From Coffea arabica (Eukaryota; Streptophyta; Magnoliopsida; Gentianales; Rubiaceae), in NCBI RefSeq assembly GCF_036785885.1, contig NC_092323.1, positions 8,378,501 through 8,442,500 of the forward strand: 64,000 bases of DNA, written 5' to 3'. Each line of letters starts with the position of its first letter. The stretch's first letter is position 1. Shown here piece by piece: positions 36,031 to 48,066 of this stretch. The notes under the pieces were generated by a model that ran no database searches, was not told where the DNA came from, and saw nothing but the letters and a program-made list of their open reading frames with translations. The translations under genes were made by a program, and so were the position numbers.

Positions 36031-37105
36031 ATAAGTCAGGGGATCAAATCTCTTAACCTATTGCACTCGCTAGTCCGATGACGACGCTCAGTTTCCTCAA
36101 AATTCTCCATTGATCTTCTTGAATCCACTCATTTCCTTTACTGAAAAATAGAAGTAAAAATAGGTGTAGAATGTATCGATGAAACAAAAACAGGCCAGCT
36201 TCATGTACCTACTTTCTACATATCAGACAAGCACAATATGGTATTTTAAAATTTTAATATGTCAGTATAGTTAGGCAGGTCACGTCATTGATTTTAAGCT
36301 ATTCTTTAGTACTAGTATATTTAGATGCAATCTAGTGGTTTATATCCCATGCTAACTGACGTAGGGATGTGCTCCAAAGCATTATACTATAAATTTTGAC
36401 GGGTTAACTACTGAGGTATTAAATAATAATAATAATTTATTTCGAGGTGAATTTATGATACTTCGAAATCGATATGCTTTGTTCAACACATTAAACAAAT
36501 CTGCAGTAAATTGAATTAAGTTCCAGCATTAAGAACTGTAACTGTATGAAAATTAAAAAGAAAAGGTTCTGCATTCTAGATATACGAGTTTGCTAAAACC
36601 AGAGAAGGAGCGGCGGACATGACTCTGAGTTTTTTGGTGGCTTTTAGTGAGGGGGAACAACTGTACACGAGATAGAAATTAGACGAATCTAATCAAAATT
36701 GAATAAGCTAGTGTTTAAGTTTGTTCGGTTATTTTAATGAATTTGAAATTGTATTCAAATTTGATTTGCTTATTTTTCAAATCAAACTCAAACGAGGTTT
36801 TATCTAATTGAGTTTGAACGAACAGAAGTGTCTTAAATTTTTTTTTTTTTGAATTTTAACTTTATTCTAATCGAATTAAGTTTGAAATATTTTTGAAGGT
36901 TTATTGGACTCAAAATGTTGTTCAAATTTGATTTGATTACCCTCTTACAACCTGAACTCAATTTAAATATTGAATTTGGTTGGTCTTTCGGACCTAATTG
37001 GACTTTGTTTGGGTTACAAAGATTCATTTAGTTCTTGTATTTAGATGCCATGTGGAATGGTTGATATCCATTTCAAGATGTCTAAATGCTTTGGAACTAC
37101 TTATA

Positions 37106-37580
37106 GCTAGTTTGGGAGGATAGAAATGAAAAGAAAAGAAGAGAAATGATAAGTTAGAAAAGAAAAGAAAGGATCAAAGTTTTTATCTAAGTTGTTTGGA
37201 AGTTTTAAAAAAGAAAAGAAAGTGAGTAATTTTCTTTTGTTTGGGAGTTGAATGCAAATGAAAGGAAAAGATACTTAAACAAATTATTTTACAAATATGC
37301 CCTTTCTATAAACAAATGTGAGAGGGATTCATCGGGTATTAAAATATTTTGTATAGGATTTTAAGGGTAATTTGGTCATATTAAAAAATTTACTCAAACT
37401 TCTGTCCGTTCCTTCTCTTTCCGCCCAATGTTGGGCTGAAAGTTTTCCAAAAGATGGAGCGCGGCGGAATCCTTCCTATTCTTTTCTTTTCCTTCTCATT
37501 TTAACTCCCAAACAATGGAAAAACTTTCTTATCCCTTTAAAACCTTTCTTTTCTTTTCATTTCCATCCTCCCAAACTAGC
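37106..37580. mobile_element. TIR element (MITE), 475 bp
   Basis: The left end is GCTAGTTTGGGAGGATAGAA and the right end is its inverse with one change. The inverted match continues through an AAAAGAAAAG/CTTTTCTTTT region. The flanks give a TA target (37,104-37,105 and 37,581-37,582), though a longer site cannot be excluded because the flank and terminus are partly palindromic. There is no coding capacity. Confidence 0.78.
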
Positions 37581-38374
37581 TATTAAACATTAGAGCATAC
37601 GAATATGGATCGACACTCCACTTATTCCCTTATTCTTAATAAAATCCTGTTCTCCTTTTGTTCTTTCCAAAATAAATTACAAAATGAAAGAAACTTAATT
37701 AATAAAGTTGCCGATCTTGTGCAAGGCCTTCTATATTGGGTATATAATTAGGGTGGATTAATCAAATCATCACCATACCATGCTAGAAAAATAGTGGGTA
37801 ACGGCAAAGGTGCTAAATAACTTCTTTAAGAAATAAATTCAAATGATGAGAACTTCACTCAACAATCATAAAAAGTTATCTATACTCTTGTCTAGCTATT
37901 TTTTGGAGTGTTTTTGAAAAATTTTACTGTAACAGGATTTTTAGAGTATATTTTGAAATATTTTTAAAAATATTTTGAAATATTTAAGAGTAATAGAGTT
38001 TTTAAAATATATTTTAAAATATTTTAAAAAATTTAAACTATTTTTAGAGTAAATTTTAAAATTTTTTTATAATATTTAAAAAATTATAGGTTCCGAACAG
38101 AAAAATGAGTGTATTTAAATAGCATATTATTTGAAATAATTATTATAGTAATTTTTTGTGATGTTATGTATATGAAAGAAAAAAATAGTTGAGAATATTA
38201 AAAAAAAAGAGTTGAAAACGTATTTGTGGTAGAAGCAAATTTCATTTTTTGTAAGTAAGAATTTTGTAAAAAAAAAAAAGGTTCGTAACCTGCGGGTGAT
38301 TCTAATAACCCTCGTCCCTCCTCCTGGGTTTGAGCTTTCGTTAATTAAAGCATAGCACTTTTCTCAACCTCGCT

Positions 38375-38376
38375 CC

Positions 38377-38407
<31 letters not shown>

Positions 38408-38425
38408 ACTCCCTCACTCTCTTCT
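38375..38425 (+). promoter_or_regulatory. CT-rich tract in the probable 5' leader of the GRAS gene
   Basis: A nearly pure CT microsatellite about 135-180 bp upstream of the ATG. Pyrimidine tracts of this kind are frequent around plant transcription starts and in 5' leaders. No transcription start was determined. Confidence 0.5.
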
Positions 38426-38479
38426 TGCCCATCCGTCATCACCCTCACTTGAGCTTCTTCGGTCTCCACTCTGCCAGTA

Positions 38480-38485
38480 ATGTAA
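38480..38485 (+). promoter_or_regulatory. Minimal upstream ORF AUG-UAA
   Basis: ATGTAA lies 70 nt upstream of the GRAS start codon. It is the only ATG I can see between the CT tract and the main start. A start codon followed at once by a stop can stall ribosomes; in Arabidopsis NIP5;1 the same hexamer mediates boron-dependent stalling and mRNA decay. That it lies in the transcribed leader is inferred, not shown. Confidence 0.4.
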
Positions 38486-38555
38486 ACTTACTACTAGTAG
38501 AAATTGCAGCAGCCAAAACCCATAGCCACTCAGCCAGCAAAGATTTGGTCGGAGA

Positions 38556-40463
38556 ATGGCGTATATGTGTACCGACAGCGGCAACCTAATGGCCATTGCT
38601 CAACAAGTCATTAAGCAAAAGCAGCAACAGGAACAGCAGCAACAGCAGCAGCAGCAGCAGCAACAGTTTCTGGGCATCAACCCATTTTGCCTGAGTCCAT
38701 GGTCCACCACCACTCACTCCAGTCTAACCACCAGTCCAGCTTTGGGCTATGGACTCACTGGGCCCGGCTTCGCCGACCCATTTCAGGTCCCCGGAGGTTG
38801 TCCAGACTCTGCTGAGCCCGGCTTTCAGTTCCCGCCCCTCGACCACCACTCTACTGGGTTTCGCTTTCCTGATTTTTGCGGGGCACCCGGCGGCGAGTTC
38901 GACTCCGATGAGTGGATGGAGAGCTTGATGGGCGGTGGAGATTCCACTGAGAGCTCTAATCTTCACTCTGGCTGCGACGCGTGGCAGACCGGCTCCGACT
39001 TTAATGCTACTACTATCTACGGTGCCGATCCCTTTGCCGCTTGCCCGAGTCGTCTCAGTATTGGCTCCTCTCCTCCGTCCTCCGACCTCAACAGAGTCAT
39101 CTTCTCCGAAACCTCCCAGAAAAGCTCTGCTCCTCCTGATCCTCCCCAAACCCAACCCTCCTCCCAGTGGGTCCCACCTTCATCTTCCCCACCATCTTCA
39201 CCTCTACATCCTACCGCTAAAGACTCCTCCAAGCAGCAGCAGCAGCAGCAGCAGCAACAGCAACAACAACAACAAAACTCCACTTCCCAAAACGACGCCG
39301 CAGCTGCCTGCACTTCCTCCACGTCCCCGGATGCTTCACCTTCGAAGCCATTACTAAAAGCCTTGATAGAATCGGCTAGATTGGCCGGTTCAGACCCTGA
39401 CAATGCAGTGAAATCACTGATTCGACTGAGGGAATCGGTTTCCCAGCACGGCGATCCCACAGAGCGAGTCGCGTTTTATTTCCTCGAAGCTCTTTACGGC
39501 AGAGTTTCCCGACAACCGGAGAAATCTCCGACGATTTTCGACACCACTCCGGAAGAGCTCACTCTCTGCTATAAAGCTCTCAACGATGCTTGCCCGTACT
39601 CCAAGTTCGCTCATTTAACGGCAAACCAAGCAATTCTTGAGGCCACTGAAAATGGGACGAAAATTCACATCATCGATTTTGGTATCCTTCAGGGAGTTCA
39701 ATGGGCCGCTCTATTGCAGGCTCTCGCTACTCGCCCGGCTGGAAAACCCGAGAGAATTCGGATCTCTGGAATTCCAGCTCCTCTCTTGGGGAAGTCTCCG
39801 GAAGCTGCTCTTTTGGCCACTGGGAAGCGTTTGAGTGACTTCGCTGAGCTTCTAGATCTGAATTTCGAGTTCGAACCGGTTTTAACTCCGATTGAGGAAT
39901 TAACCGGGGCAAGTTTCCAGGTCGACCCGGATGAGATACTAGCCGTTAATTTCATGCTTCAGCTGTATAATTTGCTTGATGATGACAAGTGTGGAGCTGA
40001 GGCCGCGCTGAAGCTGGCCAAGTCACTGAGTCCGAGTGTAGTCACTTTGGGGGAATACGAGGTTAGTTTGAATCGGGTCGGGTTTCTGGCCCGTTTCAAG
40101 AATGCTCTGAAGTACTACTCGGCACTATTTGAATCGTTGGATCCGAATTTGACCCGGGACTCAGACGAAAGGCTGCGAGTGGAAAGTCTACTGTTTGGCC
40201 GGAGAATAGCGGGGGTTGTGGGCCCGGAGGAAGAAACGGGAACTAGAAGAGACCGTATGGAAGATAAGGAACAGTGGAGGATTTTGATGGAGAGTGCCGG
40301 TTTTGAGCCGGTGACCCTGAGTCATTATGCAATGAGCCAAGCAGGAATACTTCTTTGGAGCTATAACTACAGTCAATCGTACAAACTGGTTGATTCTCCG
40401 CCTGGGTTTCTCTCATTGGCCTGGAATGATTTGCCTCTCCTCACCGTTTCTTCTTGGCGTTGA
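38556..40463 (+). CDS. SCL4: GRAS-family transcriptional regulator, SCL4/SCL7 type (635 aa, intronless)
   Basis: Nuclear GRAS regulator. The N-terminus [20 protein letters not shown] is the signature of the SCARECROW-LIKE 4/7 clade. Residues about 21-37 and 227-240 are polyglutamine tracts from CAG/CAA repeats, inside a Ser/Pro/Gln-rich, probably disordered activation-type region. The GRAS domain runs from about 263 to the end. Leucine-rich region I begins [14 protein letters not shown]. The VHIID motif is [15 protein letters not shown] (about 367-381). The second leucine-rich and PFYRE regions follow. The C-terminal SAW motif begins [14 protein letters not shown] (about 571) and the protein ends LLTVSSWR. 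Length is in the family range. Lack of introns is usual for GRAS genes. The frame is intact. SCL4 and SCL7 of Arabidopsis are paralogues, so the exact orthologue name is arbitrary here. Confidence 0.95.
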   Translation: MAYMCTDSGNLMAIAQQVIKQKQQQEQQQQQQQQQQQFLGINPFCLSPWSTTTHSSLTTSPALGYGLTGPGFADPFQVPGGCPDSAEPGFQFPPLDHHSTGFRFPDFCGAPGGEFDSDEWMESLMGGGDSTESSNLHSGCDAWQTGSDFNATTIYGADPFAACPSRLSIGSSPPSSDLNRVIFSETSQKSSAPPDPPQTQPSSQWVPPSSSPPSSPLHPTAKDSSKQQQQQQQQQQQQQQNSTSQNDAAAACTSSTSPDASPSKPLLKALIESARLAGSDPDNAVKSLIRLRESVSQHGDPTERVAFYFLEALYGRVSRQPEKSPTIFDTTPEELTLCYKALNDACPYSKFAHLTANQAILEATENGTKIHIIDFGILQGVQWAALLQALATRPAGKPERIRISGIPAPLLGKSPEAALLATGKRLSDFAELLDLNFEFEPVLTPIEELTGASFQVDPDEILAVNFMLQLYNLLDDDKCGAEAALKLAKSLSPSVVTLGEYEVSLNRVGFLARFKNALKYYSALFESLDPNLTRDSDERLRVESLLFGRRIAGVVGPEEETGTRRDRMEDKEQWRILMESAGFEPVTLSHYAMSQAGILLWSYNYSQSYKLVDSPPGFLSLAWNDLPLLTVSSWR

Positions 40464-42167
40464 TTGGGTTTGTTTTAGTCCAAAAGAATTTGAGGATCTT
40501 TTTTTCCACTACCTGGTAATTTTATTCTATGGTACTGTGGATATAGTTATGATGATGATGATCAATCTGCCATGAATTGTATCGATTGAAGATGGCAATG
40601 AAGCCCCCAGTCTCTTGCTTGCCACAAATTTCCCAACTCTAATTGTAGAAGATTATACACTTGAGTATAGCTTGATAGTTGATAGCTGTAGTTTGAAGAA
40701 GATGTCTTGGAGACTCGGACCGACTCCACCTATTAACACTTATTTGCAGTTTGATTTTGCTAGTCTTTTGTTAATATTATTATGTGTTAAATTGAATTCT
40801 CGTATTCTAGTGTGTTTTGATTTTCATTTCCTTATTAGTATATTTATTTTTGGTGGGAAATGGGGAGTGTCATTTCCTGACTTGACTTGAAGAAGTGGAT
40901 CATCAAATGTAATTGTGAATATGATTAAGATCTACTACTTGTGTACCATATTTAATCGTCTTTAAATTATGAAAGAAACTTAGAAGCGCAAATAATAAAA
41001 TTTGCTACCCACCGTACTTGGTAGGGAGCCAGCAGCAAGTAAAAGTGATGGAGGTTAGCGTATCGTTTAACCTGTTCAGATGATGTGAACACCCTACTAG
41101 AGTACTACCATTAACTTTGGTTACTTGCACGATGAGAGCTGCTGAACCAGCCTTCTTTTCATAAGATTTCCAGGATGTCGTTGTCTCAGGTTTTCCATGG
41201 AATTTTAACGATAAAGACAAACACAGGAAGCCGAGTGAAGCTTCCTGTTCTGTTGTCGAGGAAATTGCCTTGGTTTGCCGTTTTCTTTATCATCCCCTTT
41301 TCATTTGCGCTTGCCTCAAGAATACTGTCCGATGAACTTTAATTCCTGTTTCATTTGGTACTAACTGATCCTTAATTAATAGTACTAAAAGGCATTGACG
41401 GGTTGTCCTTTTCTGCTCTGCAATTCGTGACTCCTCGTCCTCGCCGTTGTCACGAGCCAGGGAGGCAGCTGGTAAAATAATCCTTCCCATTAATGGCCCA
41501 GGTGAATTGCACCCGTACAGATTTCCAGCTTGGGAACCACTTCCCTATACGGCAGTAGTTTCACTTTCAGTCTGTCCGTCCTCGGTTGGAGGAGAGTTGG
41601 GGGAGTTTCCTCATATGATATAGGGCCCTCTTTTCTTTTGCTGCCCTAAATAACATGCAGTTTACTGTTTATACCATGTCTGGTCTGGGGTCTACATGAG
41701 ATTTCAATGGGTGCCCGTTGAGTTTGGAATGCCCTGTTTCCTTCTCGGGTGATTTTCGATTCACTGATGTAACCATTGGATTTGCTTACACCGGCTGCAT
41801 TAAGCTCTTTTATTTGGAGTGGCCAGGTATTGAATTTTGTGGTCTCCTTCCTCCTGTAATTGGTTCGTGGTTTGCTTTAAGGCTGAGAAAATCTTCTGTT
41901 AGTGTACCTGCCGGAAAGGGAATGCTACTTTTTACGTGGCGGAGTACAAGAATTTGGAGTGGATTCATTCCTATCTGCTAAAAAGCTTTTCCCGGTTACT
42001 GAAGACAAAATACTGCAGTAAAAAGGCAGCAACTAAAATTTATCTCCTCCGCAAATAAATGCTAGTACGAGTAGGTTAGCAAGGCCTTAAATTCTCACAA
42101 ATCCCTTGTCAGCTTGCTAGGTTGCTTAATCAGCCAAAAGTTGTTTTTACTGAAAAAAGAGTGGTGG

Positions 42168-42287
42168 TGTGATACCGGCTGATTCGACTGTGAGTTATGA
42201 AAGGGTGAGTTATGATACCGGCTGATTTATCGAAACACTCATACAAAAAACTGTGAGTTATGAAAGGGTGATACCGGCTGATTCGAC
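42168..42287. repeat. Short scrambled direct repeats
   Basis: GATACCGGCTGATT occurs three times and GTGAGTTATGAAAGGGTGA twice within about 120 bp, in a pattern suggesting local replication slippage or repair-associated duplication. Confidence 0.8.
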
Positions 42288-45234
42288 TTGTAAACAGCAA
42301 AATTGGGCCAAATAACAACTGGACTGAATCTCTTTGGTCCGGCTGCTGCATGTTTCAGTCAATGTGTCAACTTAACTTGGTACAATACAAGTGAGGCTTT
42401 GATTCAAGTACCCGAAATTAGGGATGCAATTGAGTCAATATGAGCACAAATTCGAGCTTGACTCTAAAAATTATGCTCAAGATCGATTGAATAGAAGAAT
42501 AGCAGTTCAAATTCGACTCGATGAGATCGTGCGGTTGAGTTCGATTGTTAAGTTATGGTTTAGATTTTTTAGGAATTTCTTACTCCTTCAAATTTTTAAA
42601 GGGAAAAAATTGACTCCAATGCCCATTAAACTAGTTGTAACAAAGAAGGGAAGGGTTGAAATTTTTTCAATAAGTTCCGAACACTTATGTAATTTAAACC
42701 ATATAAATCTATTAATGTTTGATAAGACTCGAAGAACTATCAAAGATATGACCAGTCACAATCGAACATGTTCTAAAAAATTGATTTGAACTCGATCAAA
42801 GTCGAGATGAGAAGATCCGTTGACCAAGCAATTGGATGAGTGCTCCCAAGATGCTCATTTTCATTTTGCACGCACACCCTTGCTCTGAAGCAATTTTCAG
42901 TGGGTAGAGGCTTGTAATTAGTTCAATGTATGTCGTTGCGCGATTGAGGTTAAATGGATGCCATACAACGCAGAAAAAGCAAAAGCAAAAAAAAATTACT
43001 ACTAAAAAGAAGTGGGGTTTCCAGCCGGTTGGCGGAAACTGCAAGGGCAGGCTGCAGCTGCGGTGCAAAAGTTCCTTCCAGCCTCCAATGTCAAAAGAAA
43101 TTACCACTAGGGAAAAGCGTCAGCCACGAGAGAGACGTTGGTAGAAGTAATTGCAGCAGTACCGCAACAGGTCTACAGCAAGCAGGTCCTTTTCCTTCTC
43201 CATTTTTTTCGGACCACGAGCAGTAACAGCTACAGGTACAATCGTTTCTTGCAATTTTGTGTATTTTACACACAGTATCATTTTATTTGTACACGATATA
43301 ACTTTATTTACACAACTTGTAATTTTAAAACAAATTTTTATGAACCCCATACACATTATTAAAAATGAAATACAAAAAATGATCTAGATTATATAATTTT
43401 TTTAGATCAAATCTTGACCGTAAACAACTTATGAGCGGTCCTAATTATGACAGCTCCTGCCCCTCGTCCTTTTTTTCCCCCCTCTTAACACAGTGTCAAA
43501 AGAGGCGGCACGTGCAGGACTATGAGCAGCAGCAGCTGCCCGAGAGGGGCGTTTGCCGTTATAATATTGGGCAACGGTGGATTGGTGGCTGAATGGGGGT
43601 TTATGACGTCAGTCAGTCTCTGCCACCAACGGTCGGGTGGTCCAACTGTGCCAACATCTCTGACCGTTCTTCTATCTTTCTCCTGCTTTTGGAGGGCAAT
43701 TGTTTCTATTTTGACGATTGATGCACGGCCGTGCGAGGGTTGGAGCTCAATGGGAAAGAAAAGAAAAAGGGGGGGAAAGTAACAAGTTGCCTAAAAGTCG
43801 TCTCTGAAAAAATCACTTACGTGGAATGGTAAAAGTCAGGCTCACTTTTTCTGCGATTCGGATGGATGACTAGTACATAAACATAAACATGTTACTCACT
43901 GGTTTTTTAATTTACCGTGGGTACTTTTGTCTCCCAGTCAACTCACTGGGTCCCCTTGTCCTCCCCTCTCAATCCCGATGTCCCCTTTACATTGCAAGTT
44001 CTTCACAAATCAATAGGGTTAAAAGCAATCAGTCCCCTAAGGCTTGGTAACATTTGCACTTGCTCTTTTAGCGACGGGAGAGGAAGGATAAGTGAATTTT
44101 TTTTTATTGATAAGAAAAAATGGTATAAGTAAAAGATTTTAAGTTCGACTCCTTTTACTCATAATAAAAATTAAATAAATCTCTCTTATCGTTATATTTC
44201 ATTGCATTTTGGAGGAAGAATTGGGAGATTGGATCTTATTGTTCCAAAGGAATGTCATTAAAATGACTTCCAACCACTTTAAAAAAAATTACATGCCTTT
44301 GGAATCTATTGTAAAATTTAAAATAAAATCATTTCATGTCCAAAAAAATCATAAAATAATTACCAAAAAAAAAACCATATAATTTTAACAACAAAATTTT
44401 TTGTTCAAATTTTTGCTAACACGTGCATGAGAAATATCTTACCACATTATATGTTACCTTTTGTTTATTGATGTTGACAATCTGACGAGCAATATTGTTA
44501 GCAATAGCAAGGTTTTAAATTTTCTTAATATGGGTACATTATTTTTTAAATAAAAGTGAAATTTTTGGGAACATAAATTTCCATTTTCCAAAAAAAAAAA
44601 TTTGCATCTCTAAAAATGGGTGATATGAGGAGTTTGGGCAAGAAAAAAGAAGAATGGAGGGAAATGGAGATAAAGAGGAAAATTACAACTTTTGGCATTT
44701 TTTAATAGTAAAAATTGATGTGACTTTACGGAAGGGACAAAATGCAACGAAAAATTAGGAAAAAAAATACAAATGACATCAAACATTAGGGGAGTTTAGT
44801 GCTTTTAACCCAAAATTTTTTTGAATATTCTCATGAAATATTTTCCAACCATAACCTGTTTAGATTGCTATTTTCTGGAATTTTTTTGTAGAAAAAAGTA
44901 TTATAATAATTTGATACATCAGAGATAAAATGATAATTGAAAAATATGTTTATAGAAAACGTAATTGCTAGTACATCAAAATTGTTGATTTAGAATATGT
45001 TTGACATACTTTGCATGTACTCATAAATAAGCAGCTAGCTAATTATACATGAATTAAACCATTAGCCATTTTTATATTCTTCCAAAATTGTTAGCATGCC
45101 ATTCTTGCAAAATATAACCTGCAGATTGTTTATTGTTATAGAATGGTTTTTCCGCGTGGCGAATAACTTAGGGTGGAGAGTGTTTAAGATTCATTCATCC
45201 CACCGTCATGTGGTCTTATAAGAACTTGAAGGTC

Positions 45235-45260
45235 TATATATATATATATATATATATATA
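45235..45260. repeat. (TA)n microsatellite
   Basis: An uninterrupted TA run of about 13 repeats in intergenic DNA. Confidence 0.93.
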
Positions 45261-45333
45261 GAAAATTCAATACTAAGCTACTAATGGATAACTCATCTCC
45301 TTGATTTTAGTATTATCATGCTTGTGTTTATTC

Positions 45334-46051
45334 TAGGGGTGGGCGTGGGTCGGGTACCCGTCCCATTTACTATTTGACTGACCCGACTCGCACCTTGCGG
45401 GTCAGCCATTTTTTTACCCTTACCCGCCCTGCATATCAATGGGTATCCGCTGAGATAGGATCGGGTTAGCGGGTACCCGCCCCGTCCCATTTATCATTTA
45501 ATTAAAAAAATGATTTATACCAATTTAATTTTATATTTTACACATTCATCTAAAATTTAATAAATTTTTTTTCTAAAAAAAGGTTTCCCACCAAGAAACA
45601 AGCATGTGAAGAAAATATAAGATAAAGGAAAAAAATTAAAAGAATTCGAAATCAATAAAAGTTTGAAATAAGTAGCACAATTTTTAATATATATGTTCCA
45701 TATTAATTAAACCTTTTTTCTATAAAATATAAGATCATGACCTCTACAAATGGATCTTGTAAATAAACTATAGTTTCTCATATTTGTAATGCAATTTGTT
45801 CAACAAAATTACTTATTTAGTTCTTATTATTTTATATTGTGTGTATAAAAATAAAAATAAAATAAAAAATATATATATGTGGGGCGGATCGGGTACCCGT
45901 GGATTTTTAATTATGTGACCCTAACCCGCCCCGCATCTTAGCAGGTACCTGACCCTCTTTTGACCTGATCAAATAATAAAAATTGAATATTCCAATTTTC
46001 GGATCGGATATGACGGATTTTCGGGTTAACGGATAATTTTGCCCACCCCTA
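45334..46051. mobile_element. hAT-like non-autonomous element, 718 bp
   Basis: Termini TAGGGGTGGGC and GCCCACCCCTA are perfect inverses. The flanks GTTTATTC (45,326-45,333) and ATTTATTC (46,052-46,059) form an 8-bp target duplication with one mismatch, the size typical of hAT elements. Subterminal regions are GC-rich, with repeated CGGGTACCCG-type palindromes on both sides. The middle is AT-rich. There is no transposase. Confidence 0.85.
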
Positions 46052-46758
46052 ATTTATTCGTCAGAAATGCCATTGTTTAGAATCGCTCTTTGTAGGTGAA
46101 TAATACATCTTTTATAAAGTTTGGTGGTCTACCTATGGAATCCCAAAGGAGATCTATTATTTTTTCCGCTGTCACGAATAGTTTGGTGAAAGATCGTGAG
46201 GTGCACAGGCTGTGATGTCGAGTCCTAATTAGGACTGTGATGTCTAGTCCTATTTGAGCAAGCCTCCTAACTCAAAAAACAATTCAAACCCAAATTAACA
46301 GCACGGTATGACGGTTGAGTTCGCAAATCCATTCGGCTCAGAAGTTGATAAGAGCCCGAGTCAAGTTACATCCTCTTCGTCACCGTAAGCCCATTATGAC
46401 ACATAACCAAATCCATTGTTACCCGTTGGTGATTTGGTGCTCTCTTGTGTTCAGCTGATGGTACGAGTGTCCCGCAAACTGGTCATTCCTCAGTATTCTA
46501 AATTCTCTAATAGCTACTCTTTCAAAGAATTGTTATTTTTTTGGAAAAAAGGGAAGAAGAAGGTTCTAACAGCTGCGAGCGTGTCATCAAACGTGGCAAA
46601 TTCTGGTGGTAAATTATGGATCCATAGTCATCAACAGAAAAACGTGTCAAATTCTGGAGAATTAGCTCCGAGAAGCATCCAGAAATTCATTCTTATCTTT
46701 TCCACACCCTCAGACTAAATATAATTGGGGAGCTATGATAAGTCTTTGATCCGATATA

Positions 46759-47511
46759 ATGCTTAGAGCGCTTAAAGTACAGAAACTGAGGTCGCCCGCA
46801 CCCTTTACTTCTCCTAAGCCATCCGATATTTCTCCTAAACTTTCTGGCCTCCGGTTCCGGCAAGCTGTGCAAGGAACTGATATCAATCAGCCAGAGTCAG
46901 AGAGTCTTGACAAGATGGCTCAAGCTCCTAATGAAGAAATGGCAGTCGGGTTTGCACTTGGCAGCTAGCTTAATTGCTGCCTTATTTCTTTATATTCTAA
47001 CGATCATCTTTAAGATTTCTGGAGTTCATCCTAGTAGATAGAATTTTGTAATTATGTATTTTGCTGAATGATCCTTTTTTTTTTTTGCCCCCTCTCTCAA
47101 GAACGGATTCCTTGACTTCTCTGGGAGAAGCATATGCTACACGTTGTGAGGAGGAAGGCTTTGGAGGTGTCATCCTTGTGACTGATAAGATGGCTGAAGC
47201 TTCCAGTGAAGAAACGGCAGCCGGGTCTGCACTATTGCTACCTTATTTCCTTAATATGTTCTGACGATCCTCTTTTTAAGATTTCTGGAATTCATCAACG
47301 TCGATAGAATTTTATAATTATGTATTTTTCTGAAGGATCTATTTTTTTTTTTTTTTTTTTGGCCCACTCAAGAACGGATTCTTTGACTTCTCTGGGAGAA
47401 GCATACGCCTCACGTTGTGAGGAGGAGGGCTTTGGAGGGGTGATATATGGGAAGTATACGACTGCTTCTAAAGATGAGGAAGATAATAATAGTAAGTATC
47501 AACCAGGATAG
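46759..47511 (+). CDS. Small plant-specific protein with an in-frame tandem exon duplication (about 150 aa)
   Basis: The model has three exons: 46759-46949, 47102-47224, 47373-47511 (453 nt, in frame). Exon 1 begins MLRALKVQKLRS, which could be a basic organelle-targeting start. It continues LSGLRFRQAVQGTDINQPES and ends at EEMAVG. Exons 2 and 3 both encode TDSLTSLGEAYA(T/S)RCEEEGFGGV. The end of exon 2 (DKMAEASSEETAAG) repeats the end of exon 1 (DKMAQAPNEEMAVG), so a block from late exon 1 through the intron and exon 2 has been duplicated in tandem. The donors (GTTTGC, GTCTGC) are weak but occupy equivalent positions, and the acceptors (CTCAAG, ACTCAAG) are equivalent too. The function is unknown to me. 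By gene order it could correspond to the small gene beside Arabidopsis SCL4 (At5g66780), which I could not check. Confidence 0.62.
46900..47440 (+). repeat. Tandem duplication of about 270 bp across exon and intron
   Basis: Starting near AAGATGGCT, 46,912-47,175 aligns with 47,187-47,440. It covers the exon end, the intron (TAAGATTTCTGGA.TTCATC, TAGAATTTT.TAATTATGTA, poly(T)) and the following exon. Exon parts are more alike than intron parts, consistent with selection after duplication. Confidence 0.85.
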
Positions 47512-47999
47512 CCGTGCGAAATTTCCGGGTACTAGTTTTTATGCCTGCTTCGAAAGTCCTAGAGTAAGAAAAGACTCCATCAGAGCTGTGGATGTAGTTT
47601 GTCATCTTGGTGGTTTTGCATATACTTGGTTTTATTCATTATAGATAATGCATAATACATTTTATTATACGTGCATGATGAAGAAGGGAGTGAAGCAAAA
47701 GAGGAGGGGGGGAAAGATCGAAATCAAGGCCGGGAGGCGACTGCATAGAGAGATAGAGATAGAGAGACTTCGCATGCAACCTCACTTGTTTCCAAGGAGG
47801 AAAGAAAACGCACAGCGACGAGAAGAAAGATCAAATGACAACCCATGTTATTATTCCACCCATCTGCCTTTTTCTTCTTTTGTAGGTGTGAATTTGGATT
47901 GATGCCTAATCATTGTAATTATGATCGTCGTTTGTAGTACTAGTACATCTGTAAAATGTTATTTGATCCTGTGTTCTTATAAATAAAAGATTTAAAGTT

Positions 48000-48066
48000 T
48001 CTCTCTCTCTCTCTCTGTTTTTGGTAGGGGTAAAAAAAAAAAAAGGAGAGAGAGAGAGAGAGAGAC
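48000..48066. repeat. (CT)n and (GA)n inverted pair
   Basis: A CT run of about 16 bases is followed, after about 27 bases that include a poly(A) run, by a GA run of about 21 bases. The two can pair as a hairpin. Confidence 0.8.

Larger units (their letters stand above)
40464..45333. other. GRAS 3' UTR and intergenic DNA
   Basis: The first 400 or so bases are probably 3' UTR. Further on are scattered frames of 60-120 codons with no family resemblance, an AT-rich degraded transposon-like zone near 42,415-42,830, and poly(A/T)-rich sequence around 44.1-45.2 kb with a fragment resembling the small MITE family (near 44,870-44,950). I see no supported gene. Confidence 0.5.

Noticed and set aside
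38724..39460. Long open frames opposite and in another frame to the GRAS gene (up to 147 codons)
   Set aside because: They are shadows of a GC-rich, repeat-rich coding sequence; the poly-Cys run in one is the antisense of CAG repeats.
42415..42830. Possible hAT-like element with GAGCTTGACTC-type inverted text
   Set aside because: Weak similarity between the ends and no target duplication; too degraded to call.
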